Shown here: piece by piece, positions 7,589 through 14,022 of the stretch
Layout of the letters: the number at the start of each line of letters is the position of its first letter
Numbering within the stretch: position 1 is the first letter of the stretch
From: JAKAXG01 sp035702985
GTDB taxonomy: Bacteria; Actinomycetota; Acidimicrobiia; Acidimicrobiales; Palsa-688
Assembly: GCA_035702985.1 (NCBI GenBank)
Contig: DASSZD010000011.1
Span: 1 to 15,375, forward strand
DNA: 15,375 nt
Direction: 5' to 3'
Notes under the pieces: model-generated
What the model saw: only the letters and a program-made list of their open reading frames with translations
Told to the model about the DNA's origin: nothing
The model's database searches: none
Translations under genes and position numbers: made by a program

Positions 7589-9133
7589 ATGTACCCGGCC
7601 GGCGCCGGACGCCCGGTCCCCGCCGGCGGCCGGCGCCGATGGGCCGGGAGGGCCCTGGCGGGCGCCGCCGTGGCCCTCCTGGTACAGGCCGCCGCCTGGA
7701 GCGTCCCGCCAGCGGGGGCCGACCCCGGCGGGGGACCGCCCCCGGGAGCGCCGGAACAGGCGCTGCCCGCCGTCCCACCCGTCCCGTCCGCCGTCACCGA
7801 CGGGGTGCCGGCCACCGAACTGCTGTCGAGGGCGCTGGATCTGAGCTCCCACGGCTCGGACCAGTCCGCCCTCCTCGCCCACCTGGCCGCCACCCAGGCC
7901 CAACTGGACCACGACGCGGCGCGGGCGGCCCAGGCCCGGGCGGCCGCCGCCGCCGCCACCCGGGAGGCCGACAGTCAGCGGCGGGCGGCGGATGCGGCCC
8001 AGCAGCGGTACGACCACCTGAAGGCCGCGGTCAGATCGGCGGTCGTGTACCTCTACACGGCGGGACCGCAGGCTCTGGTCCCCGCCCCCGGCGCCGGTCC
8101 GGCGGGGGCCTACGCCGCGACCTACGCCGAATCGACCTTCACCCCCTACGGGGTCCTGGTCCGCAGCGCCGATGCCGCCTCGGCCTACCGGCGGACCAGC
8201 GCCGCAGCCACCAGCGCCCAGCGCCGGGCCGTCACCGAGGAGTCCCGCCGGACCCAGGATCTGGCCGCGCTGGCCGCCCAGGTCGCCCGGCTGCGCGCCG
8301 AGGTCCAGTCGGCGGCGGCCGGGGCCGCGGCGGCGCTGGCCGGTGACCGGCTGACGCTGGCCCAGCAGGCCAGAACCGAGCTCTCCGGCTCCCGGCTGGA
8401 CTTCCCGCCCGCCGCGCCGCTACCGGCTCCCGTGCCCACCACCGGCGTGGCCCTCACATGGGCGTTCGCCGAGCTGGGCAAACCGTACGTGTGGGGGGCC
8501 ACCGGTCCGGACTCCTTCGACTGCTCGGGTCTCACCCAGTTCGTCTGGCACCAGGCGGGAGTCGACATCCCCCGGGTGGCCGCCGATCAGGACGCGTGGA
8601 CCGTCCCGGTCCCGCTCTCACAGCTGCTCCCGGGAGATCTGGTCTTCTTCGGCACCACAGACATCCACCACGTCGGGATCTACATCGGGTCGGGTCTGAT
8701 GATCAACGCGCCCCATACCGGGGACGTGGTCCGGGTCAGCTCCATCTGGTGGTCCGATCTGGCCGGCTTCGGCCGGGTGCACTTCGCGGGAACGCCGGTG
8801 CCCCCGCACCAGCCGCCGACGGCCAAGCGGCCGGCCCCACCGGTGGTGACCAACGCCGCGCCGGTCCCGTCACAGACTCAGCCCCCACCCGGGTGGCGAC
8901 CCGGCCCCGGCGCCACGGCACCGATCGACACCAGCCCCCCGGCTGATACGCCGGTGCCGGCCGGAACCGGGCCGACCACGTCCAGCGGAGCCACTACGAC
9001 GGTGCCGGCACCCACGTCCACCGTCCCGGTCGATCCCCCCTCCATTCCGGCCCCCTCGACCACGACCACCACCGCCACGACGGTCGCCCGGTCGGCGGGG
9101 ACGACGACCACTACCACCTCCAGCCTCCCGTGA
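7589..9133 (+). CDS. Secreted NlpC/P60 peptidoglycan hydrolase with coiled coils and Thr/Pro tail
   Basis: 514 residues. A basic n-region (RRRW, 15-18), a hydrophobic core (ALAGAAVALLVQAAA) and a likely cleavage site AGA|D near residue 44 form a signal peptide. Two Ala-rich predicted coiled coils (~93-155 and ~198-262) resemble the N-terminal regions of mycobacterial/corynebacterial RipA-type hydrolases. The NlpC/P60 domain (~285-405) has the catalytic triad: C312 in DCSGLTQFVW, H361 in HHVGIYIG and H376 in NAPHTGDVV. The family cleaves peptide stems of peptidoglycan, typically D-Glu-mDAP bonds. The last ~110 residues are Pro/Thr-rich and end in threonine runs, probably a wall-spanning or disordered tail. 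It starts 14 bases after pilC and sits before pilA, so a role in opening the wall for the pilus is inferred. No convincing Shine-Dalgarno site is seen, and no better start exists before the signal peptide. Confidence 0.9.
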   Translation: MYPAGAGRPVPAGGRRRWAGRALAGAAVALLVQAAAWSVPPAGADPGGGPPPGAPEQALPAVPPVPSAVTDGVPATELLSRALDLSSHGSDQSALLAHLAATQAQLDHDAARAAQARAAAAAATREADSQRRAADAAQQRYDHLKAAVRSAVVYLYTAGPQALVPAPGAGPAGAYAATYAESTFTPYGVLVRSADAASAYRRTSAAATSAQRRAVTEESRRTQDLAALAAQVARLRAEVQSAAAGAAAALAGDRLTLAQQARTELSGSRLDFPPAAPLPAPVPTTGVALTWAFAELGKPYVWGATGPDSFDCSGLTQFVWHQAGVDIPRVAADQDAWTVPVPLSQLLPGDLVFFGTTDIHHVGIYIGSGLMINAPHTGDVVRVSSIWWSDLAGFGRVHFAGTPVPPHQPPTAKRPAPPVVTNAAPVPSQTQPPPGWRPGPGATAPIDTSPPADTPVPAGTGPTTSSGATTTVPAPTSTVPVDPPSIPAPSTTTTTATTVARSAGTTTTTTSSLP

Positions 9134-9250
9134 GAGGGCGGCCGCCTGCGTCCGGTGGCCCCAATTTCGGGGTTGAGGCCCATTTTCCGGCGTCGGGGAC
9201 CGTCGAGCCTCAGGTAACGGACAACCACGCCGATGAACCTGATGCGAGCA
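9134..9250 (+). other. Upstream part of pilA leader, likely promoter region
   Basis: Intergenic sequence between the NlpC/P60 stop and the riboswitch aptamer. It holds a weak hairpin, CCCC(9159-9162)/GGGG(9169-9172), followed by a T-containing stretch (CATTTTCC); this could be a leaky terminator for the upstream operon but is not strong. A promoter for the riboswitch-pilA transcript is expected here, but I see no pair of boxes good enough to call. Confidence 0.4.
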
Positions 9251-9346
9251 GTGCTCGAGAAAAGAGCAAAACCGTCGAGAGGCGGTGACGCAAAGCCACG
9301 GGGCCGGACGTCGAAGGACGAGGGCCAGCCGGGCTGCCTGGGGCAC
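9251..9346 (+). ncRNA. GEMM-I (cyclic di-GMP-I class) riboswitch aptamer, A20-type
   Basis: The sequence matches the GEMM-I core. P1 is GTGCTC (9251-9256) with GGGCAC (9341-9346). A GCAAA junction (9266-9270) follows, then P2 ACCGTC (9271-9276) with GGCGGT (9281-9286), closed by the GNRA tetraloop GAGA (9277-9280). The invariant GACGCAAAGCC is at 9287-9297. P3 begins GGCC (9302-9305) and closes with GGCC (9323-9326), with an inner CGTC/GACG hairpin at 9309-9320. The 3' block AGCCGGGCTGCC (9327-9338) follows. P2 has the same length and register as in Vibrio Vc2. The class senses c-di-GMP; a subset senses 3',3'-cGAMP. The base equivalent to Vc2 G20, just 5' of the G that pairs with the C of GACGC, is A9265. 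It lies 88 bases before pilA, so it most likely controls pilin expression. Ligand specificity and switch direction are not settled. Confidence 0.92.
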
Positions 9347-9434
9347 CCACTCCCACCGGGCCGGGGGAGCGACAGGGCTATCAACAGCAGCTCGCAGTCA
9401 TATCCCCGAACCGGAAAGGGACAGTCAACCAAAC
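9347..9434 (+). promoter_or_regulatory. Expression platform of the pilA riboswitch
   Basis: The 88 bases between aptamer and pilA start. CTCCC (9350-9354) can pair with GGGAG (9365-9369) to form a GC-rich hairpin just after P1. No U-tract follows, so it is not a classic intrinsic terminator. The purine run GGAAAGGG (9413-9420) is the best Shine-Dalgarno candidate, though about 14 bases from the ATG; TCCC (9403-9406) could pair with GGGA (9418-9421) and partly hide it. Whether control is transcriptional or translational cannot be read from sequence alone. Confidence 0.45.
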
Positions 9435-9980
9435 ATGCTGTCAACCCTCGAGCAGCGCCGAAACCGGGACGATCAGGGGTTCACCCTGATCGAGCTCATG
9501 GTCGTGGTGCTGATCATCGCCATCCTGTTGGCCATCGCCATCCCGACATTTCTCGGGGCCCGCAACCAGGCCAACTCCCGAGCCGTCCAGTCGACCCTCC
9601 GCAACGCTCTGACCGCGGAGCAGACCTACTACACCAACAACCAGAGCTTCGGCGACACCACCACGAGCCCGAATATCAACTCGATCGAGCCGAACATCAC
9701 GTGGGCCACCGCCGCCGCTCCCAACAGCCCCAACACGGTCGGCGTCTACATCTACGCCTCGAGCGCCGTGGCCGGCTCACCCGATGACGTGGTGTGGCTG
9801 CAGGCCATGGGCAAGGACGGCAAGTGCTACACCGTCTACCAGACCAACGCCGCGGGCGCCACGGGCTACACCACCGCCTTCGCCGTTGACTCCGCCTGCA
9901 CCCCCCCGACTTCGGCCACCGCCCCGTCCATCACCAAGGGCACTGCCGTCGAGGGCGCCGGGTTCTACACCAGCTGGTAA
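9435..9980 (+). CDS. pilA: Major type IV prepilin (PilA)
   Basis: 181 residues. A 15-residue leader (ending RDDQG) precedes the type III prepilin signal G15|FTLIELMVVVLIIAI, with the key Glu at mature position 5 (E20). The hydrophobic N-terminal helix runs to about residue 42 (AIPTFLGARNQAN). PilD-type peptidase would cut after G15 and N-methylate F16, giving a mature pilin of about 166 residues. Two cysteines only, C131 (GKCYTVY) and C155 (DSACTPP), could form the C-terminal disulfide loop found in many pilins. The globular part is rich in Thr, Asn, Ser and Ala. The ATG at 9435 is preferred because longer readings would run through the riboswitch and give an atypical leader. The gene stands alone between its riboswitch leader and a strong terminator, which fits high, separately regulated expression of the shaft subunit. 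Confidence 0.95.
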   Translation: MLSTLEQRRNRDDQGFTLIELMVVVLIIAILLAIAIPTFLGARNQANSRAVQSTLRNALTAEQTYYTNNQSFGDTTTSPNINSIEPNITWATAAAPNSPNTVGVYIYASSAVAGSPDDVVWLQAMGKDGKCYTVYQTNAAGATGYTTAFAVDSACTPPTSATAPSITKGTAVEGAGFYTSW

Positions 9981-10014
9981 CCCGAGCACACCAAGACAAC
10001 CCTGACTGACTGAC

Positions 10015-10049
10015 AAGAGGGTCCCGCCCCATGGGGGCGGGACCCTCTT
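10015..10049 (+). terminator. Strong intrinsic terminator after pilA
   Basis: A perfect 16-bp inverted repeat: AAGAGGGTCCCGCCCC at 10015-10030 and its complement at 10034-10049, with a three-base loop ATG. It starts 34 bases after the pilA stop. The 3' arm ends CTCTT with no long U-run, as is common in high-GC genomes. It should end the pilA transcript and separate it from the pilM operon. Confidence 0.85.
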
Positions 10050-10107
10050 CGCGTTCGCGCCCCGACCGGACGGCCCGGGCGGGATTGCCGGTCCTTTCCG
10101 ACTGTTC

Positions 10108-10126
10108 CGGTTCCCGCCGGGAACCG
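10108..10126. repeat. Hairpin in the pilA-pilM gap
   Basis: CGGTTCCC (10108-10115) and its complement (10119-10126) form a perfect 8-bp stem around a GCC loop. A second small palindrome, CGGAT-CGC-ATCCG, lies at 10137-10149. They sit between the pilA terminator and the pilM start, where the promoter of the downstream operon is expected. They could be operators or RNA structures; no function can be assigned. Confidence 0.5.
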
Positions 10127-10193
10127 TCAAGCCACGCGGATCGCATCCGATACCTACGTCGATGAGTCAGCCGCGTGCAGCAGGGCAGACACC

Positions 10194-11888
10194 GTGGAAG
10201 CGGTAACCGTAGGCCTCGATATCGGCTCCTCGGTGATCCGGGCCGCCGAGATCGTGGTGTCCAAGAGCGGGCGCCGCACCCTCCAGCGCTACGCCCAGAT
10301 CGGCATTCCCGCCGGGTGGGTCGTCGACGGGGAGATCAACAACGCCCCCGGGGTGGCGGCGGCGCTCAAGCGGCTCTGGGCCGAGGGCGGCTTCACCACC
10401 ACCGACGTGGTGGTCGGGGTGGCCGGCCCCCGGGTGTTCGTCCGCCAGGCCGACGTGCCCAGGCTCAGCCCCGACGACCTGCGATCGGCCCTCAAGTTCG
10501 ACGCCCAGGAGCTGGTGCCGCTGGCCATGGAGGACGCCAGCTTCGACTTCAGCCTGCTCGGACCTGACCCGACCGGCCCGTCGAGAGGCGGTGACGGCGA
10601 GACCAGCACCCAGCGGATCCTGCTGGTGGCGGCCCATCGTGACGTCCTGCGCACCCACGCCGCCACCCTCAAGGAGGCCGGCCTCACCCCCGTCGTCATG
10701 GACGCCGCCCCGCTGGCCCTGATGCGGGCCGTGCCGGCCCCCGATGGAGGACCGGGCGGGGGTCCGGGGCTCGACGTCATCGTCTCCATCGGCGCCGAGC
10801 TCACCACGGTGGCGGTCAGGGACCAGGGCGTGCCGCTGTTCATCCGCAGCCTGCTGGTGGGCGGCGCCAAGCTCACCGAGCGCATCGCCAACAGCATGCA
10901 CCTCGAGGCCGGGGTGGCCGAGCGCCTGAAGCGGGGCGAGGTTCCCGAGGCCACCACCCAGCTGACCGCCGCCCGCAAGGCCATGACGCCGGAGATGCGC
11001 GACCTGGCCGAGGAGATCCGGGCCACCATCGACTTCTTCGTGGCCCAGACCGGCGACCGCCAGGTCGGGAGGCTGCTGATCACCGGGGGGGCGGCCCAGA
11101 CCAGGGGCCTGTCCCAGGCCGTGGCCGGCCAGGTGACCGCGCCGGTCGTCGTCATCGATCCCCTCTCCGTCTTCGACGTGAGCGCCATCGGCTTCGCCCC
11201 CTCCGAGCTGGCCCGGATCTCGGCGGGCGGCACCACCGCCATAGGCCTGGCCCTGTGGCCCACCGAGGCCCCCCTCATCCGGCTGTCGCTGCTTCCCGAA
11301 GAGGTGGTGGAGGCCCGCAAGGTGCGCCGGCGGGTCACCGTGGCGGCGGCCGTGGCCGCCGGGGCGGCCGCGGTGCTGGCCCTGGCCGGCGTCTACGAGA
11401 TCCTCGCCGTCCGCTCGGCCCAGAACCAGGTCCGCGCCGCCCGGGCCCAGGCCGCCACCCTCCAGACCCAGGTGCAGCGCCTGCAGGTCGAGACCGCCGT
11501 ACACACCAAGGTCGCACAACGTACGCAGCTCGTCACCCAGGCGCTCGGCGGCGACATCGACTGGACCCGGGTGGTCGGCCAGCTGGCCGGGGTCATGCCC
11601 GCAGACCTGAGCCTGCAGTCCCTCACCGCGGCCCGCACCCCGGCCCAGGCGGCCGGCGCCCACCCGGCCGTGGCCGGCGACGGCTCCATCACGTTCAGCG
11701 TCAAGGGGACCGGCGGCCTGCCGGCCGTGTCGGCCTGGCTCCAGGGGCTGCAGTCCGACCCCGACCTGTCCGACGTGCAGGTGTCGGGGATCAACGTCAA
11801 GTCCAACGGCGGAGCCGTCAACTTCGCATCCACCGCGAACCTCACCAGGGTCGCCGAGAGCCACCGAACCGTGGGAGGCAACCCGTGA
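10194..11888 (+). CDS. pilM: PilM-PilN fusion protein of the pilus alignment subcomplex
   Basis: 564 residues. Residues 1-~355 are PilM, an actin-like ASKHA protein: VGLDIGSSVIRAAE (6-19) as phosphate-1 loop, VSIGAELTTVAV with G200 as phosphate-2, and LLITGGAAQTRGL (G298-G299) as adenosine motif. At 362-368 comes IRLSLLP, which resembles the INLLP peptide at the N-terminus of free PilN that normally binds PilM. The rest is PilN-like: a basic stretch (RKVRRR), one TM helix (~381-402), a coiled coil (~407-445) and a small extracytoplasmic alpha/beta domain ending near 550 (WTRVVGQLAGVMPADLSLQSL, then TFSVKGTGGLPAVSAWLQGL). Separate PilM and PilN average about 350 and 190 residues, so the length fits a fusion. 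The start is GTG. The stop overlaps pilO by four bases. A Gly/Pro/Ser-rich insert (~124-140) interrupts the PilM part. Confidence 0.92.
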   Translation: MEAVTVGLDIGSSVIRAAEIVVSKSGRRTLQRYAQIGIPAGWVVDGEINNAPGVAAALKRLWAEGGFTTTDVVVGVAGPRVFVRQADVPRLSPDDLRSALKFDAQELVPLAMEDASFDFSLLGPDPTGPSRGGDGETSTQRILLVAAHRDVLRTHAATLKEAGLTPVVMDAAPLALMRAVPAPDGGPGGGPGLDVIVSIGAELTTVAVRDQGVPLFIRSLLVGGAKLTERIANSMHLEAGVAERLKRGEVPEATTQLTAARKAMTPEMRDLAEEIRATIDFFVAQTGDRQVGRLLITGGAAQTRGLSQAVAGQVTAPVVVIDPLSVFDVSAIGFAPSELARISAGGTTAIGLALWPTEAPLIRLSLLPEEVVEARKVRRRVTVAAAVAAGAAAVLALAGVYEILAVRSAQNQVRAARAQAATLQTQVQRLQVETAVHTKVAQRTQLVTQALGGDIDWTRVVGQLAGVMPADLSLQSLTAARTPAQAAGAHPAVAGDGSITFSVKGTGGLPAVSAWLQGLQSDPDLSDVQVSGINVKSNGGAVNFASTANLTRVAESHRTVGGNP

Positions 11889-12442
11889 ACCTGTCGGTCA
11901 AGAACATCACGGCCGCCACCGCCGGCGCGGTCCTGGTTCTGATCCTGGTCTGGTACCTGGCCCTGTTCCGGCCCCAGAGCCACCAGCTCAGCGTCGCCCA
12001 CCAGAACCGCGCCGCCGCGGAGCAGCAGATCACCTCCCTCCAGACCCAGACCGCGTCGCTGCGGGCGCTGCTCAAGCAGGTCCCGGCCGACACCTCCCGG
12101 CTGGCGTCACTCGACCAGGCCATGCCGTCCACCCCCGACCTCAAGGACGTCCTGGACCAGCTGCACGCCCTCGCCACCGCGTCCGGCGTCCAGGTGACCA
12201 GCGTCGGTCCCTCCGCCCCGGCCGTCACGACCGGCGCCCACAGCGGCGCCGCCGGGACCAGCGGCCCCACGTCGCTCAGCATGACCATGACCGCTTCCGG
12301 GCCGTATCCGGGAGTGGCCAACTTCATCTCCGGGCTGGCCCACCTGAAGCGGACCCTGGTCGTCGACAACCTCTCGGTCAGCCCGGGCGCCGGAGGGGCC
12401 ATCGCCGCCAATCTCACCACCCGGATCTTCTACGCCTCCTGA
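11885..12442 (+). CDS. pilO: PilO-like pilus alignment protein
   Basis: 185 residues from a GTG that overlaps the PilMN stop (GTGA). A GGGAGG at 11873-11878 is spaced six bases from it. A short cytoplasmic N-terminus is followed by one TM helix (~9-28, AATAGAVLVLILVWYLALF), a coiled coil (~33-66), then an extracytoplasmic alpha/beta domain (DLKDVLDQLHALATASGVQVTSV, then ANFISGLAHLKRTLVVDNLSV). This is the PilO fold and size. PilO pairs with PilN outside the membrane and transmits signals between the ATPase ring and the fibre. A Gly/Ala/Ser/Thr loop at ~112-128 interrupts the domain. Confidence 0.88.
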   Translation: MNLSVKNITAATAGAVLVLILVWYLALFRPQSHQLSVAHQNRAAAEQQITSLQTQTASLRALLKQVPADTSRLASLDQAMPSTPDLKDVLDQLHALATASGVQVTSVGPSAPAVTTGAHSGAAGTSGPTSLSMTMTASGPYPGVANFISGLAHLKRTLVVDNLSVSPGAGGAIAANLTTRIFYAS

Positions 12443-12449
12443 GGTCACC

Positions 12450-12707
12450 ATGATCGACGCCTCCAAGACCCCGACCCCGGCCTGGCAGCGCTACCTGCTG
12501 GCCGCCCTGCTCACCGTGCTCATCGGCGTGATCGCATACATGGTCTACTTCCGGGACCTGCACCGCTCCGGGCCCACCGCCCGACCCGCAGCCTCGGCGG
12601 CCCACAGCACCGTCACGGCACACCCCGCCACTGCCTCGGTCGCCCCCACGACGACGACCATCCCGGGCGGCATCCCCATCTCGGGGCGCGATCCCTTCGG
12701 GAACTGA
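12450..12707 (+). CDS. Small single-TM protein ending in GRDPF (PilP/GspC-N-like)
   Basis: 85 residues from an ATG seven bases after the pilO stop, with GAGGT (12441-12445) just upstream. A short polar N-terminus (MIDASKTPTPAWQRY) is followed by one TM helix (~15-34, LLAALLTVLIGVIAYMVYF), an Ala/Thr/Pro linker, and the end ISGRDPFGN. The GRDPF motif near the end of a flexible linker is reminiscent of PilP and GspC, where an (R/K)(D/N)PF motif follows the membrane anchor and linker before the homology-region domain. Here the chain stops right after the motif, so the folded domain that would bind a secretin is missing. It sits directly after pilO, the place of pilP in Gram-negative pilMNOPQ operons. 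Homology is tentative because the motif is short. Confidence 0.7.
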   Translation: MIDASKTPTPAWQRYLLAALLTVLIGVIAYMVYFRDLHRSGPTARPAASAAHSTVTAHPATASVAPTTTTIPGGIPISGRDPFGN

Positions 12708-12708
12708 G

Positions 12709-14022
12709 TTGACCCGCCGGGCCAGGCTGCACCCCGACCGGCGAGAGGGGGGCTTCACCCTCATCGAGATGGTCATCGCCATGCTGATAATGGCGATCGT
12801 CCTGTCAGCGCTGGCCCCCGGCTTCTACGGGCTGATGCGGGCCACCAGCACCACCAACTACCGCAGCATCGCCGACGGCATAGCCATCCAGGCCAGCGAG
12901 CAGATGCGCTCGGTTCCCTACTACGAGGTGGGGTACTACACCACGCCCTCCGGCTGCCCCGACGGTGACGGTGGCACTCCCGCCGTCGTCCTCGCCAGCA
13001 GCATCCCGGCGCCGCTCGCCGGGATGACGACGACCAGGACGGTCAACGGGGTCACCTACACGATCCAACGGTGCGTCAACTGGATCGACGCCTCGAACGG
13101 CGACGCCCAGGCCTACAAGCAGGCCGTGATCACGGTCTCCTGGACGGTCAACCGGGTGTCGGGACAGGTGACGCAGACGTCGGCGCTGTACCCGGGCGGT
13201 GAGACCTACACCTACGCCCAGACCGGGGGATCCACGGACTTCGCCCCCGGAGGGCCCCCGACCACGGTGGCCGCCGGCTCGACGCCCCAGCCCCCCACCG
13301 TGACCAGCGTGGCGCCCGACACGGGCACCGACCCCACGCAGAATCTCCTGGTCTCGTGGACCGCTCCCACGTCGGGGCCGACCTCGAACATCACCTACGA
13401 GGTCTTCTGGACCACCGACGATCCCGGCCGGACCGATCCCTACCCGCAGTTCTCCAACCAGGCCGGCTACAACGAGCAGATCGTCTCCAACGGCACGTCG
13501 ACCGACATCACCGTCGGCCCGGCCACGACGGCATGGGTCCAGGTCTACACCGTGTACGCCTCCACCCTGTCGGCCCAGTCCAACACCATGTCCGGGACCA
13601 CCAACGCCGGGTCGGCGGCATCCTGCACCCTGACCGGCATCACCGTGACCCCGGACGGAACCAGCACCTCCCCGGTGGTGCTCGACGACACCGGCAGCCC
13701 GCTCTACGCCCCGTCGGTCTTCACCGTCTCCGTCACGGACAGCGGCCCCTGCACCGGCATAACCGTCGGTTACAACCCGTCGGGCTGCGTGCTGGCCACC
13801 GTCACCCCCGCACCCAGCGGCACCTGCACCCCGACCAGCTCCCTCACCCTCCTGCCGGGCAGCGGAGGCAACGGGACGGTCACCGCCACCACCCCGGGCG
13901 GGACGGTCTGGAGCGCCGGCACCCAGGACTTCCTGGTGTACCTGGGAGGAGCGATCTACGCCCCGGTCACCGAGGCGCAGTCGTACATGTGCACCGAGAA
14001 CGGGACGACGGGCACGTGCTGA
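12709..14022 (+). CDS. PilV-like minor prepilin with fibronectin-III-like domain
   Basis: 437 residues from a TTG, the only sensible start: GGGA at 12699-12702 lies six bases upstream, and the start gives a 15-residue leader ending REGG15|FTLIEMVIAML with E20 at mature position 5. The post-helix region (QASEQMRSVPYYEVG) resembles PilV/GspI. The globular pilin part ends near 185. Residues ~195-298 read as an FN3-like module (PPTVTSVAPDTG, LLVSWTAPTSGPTSNITYEVFW, TAWVQVYTVYAS). A Cys-containing C-terminal domain from ~305 to 437 has Thr/Gly-rich beta-type sequence. At about 2.5 times the size of PilA it is unlikely to be a shaft subunit; a tip-located adhesive pilin is plausible. It begins two bases after the preceding stop and ends seven bases inside the next gene. 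Confidence 0.88.
   Translation: MTRRARLHPDRREGGFTLIEMVIAMLIMAIVLSALAPGFYGLMRATSTTNYRSIADGIAIQASEQMRSVPYYEVGYYTTPSGCPDGDGGTPAVVLASSIPAPLAGMTTTRTVNGVTYTIQRCVNWIDASNGDAQAYKQAVITVSWTVNRVSGQVTQTSALYPGGETYTYAQTGGSTDFAPGGPPTTVAAGSTPQPPTVTSVAPDTGTDPTQNLLVSWTAPTSGPTSNITYEVFWTTDDPGRTDPYPQFSNQAGYNEQIVSNGTSTDITVGPATTAWVQVYTVYASTLSAQSNTMSGTTNAGSAASCTLTGITVTPDGTSTSPVVLDDTGSPLYAPSVFTVSVTDSGPCTGITVGYNPSGCVLATVTPAPSGTCTPTSSLTLLPGSGGNGTVTATTPGGTVWSAGTQDFLVYLGGAIYAPVTEAQSYMCTENGTTGTC

Noticed and set aside
7194..7778. Minus-strand frame across the pilC-NlpC junction
   Set aside because: It overlaps two well-supported genes, has no start signal or recognisable domain, and is explained as a shadow.
9050..9125. 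Repetitive ACGACCACC-like stretch, considered as a repeat array or CRISPR
   Set aside because: It is in-frame threonine-codon low complexity at the tail of the NlpC/P60 protein, with no regular repeat-spacer structure.
9157..9188. Possible intrinsic terminator after the NlpC/P60 gene
   Set aside because: Only a 4-bp CCCC/GGGG stem plus a bulged extension and a weak T-stretch; too poor to call as a terminator.
9350..9369. CTCCC/GGGAG hairpin as a riboswitch terminator
   Set aside because: It may be part of the expression platform, but no U-tract follows, so it is not called as an intrinsic terminator.
9285..9434. Longer pilA reading starting at 9285
   Set aside because: It would translate the riboswitch core and give a ~65-residue leader. 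The ATG at 9435 gives a normal 15-residue prepilin leader.
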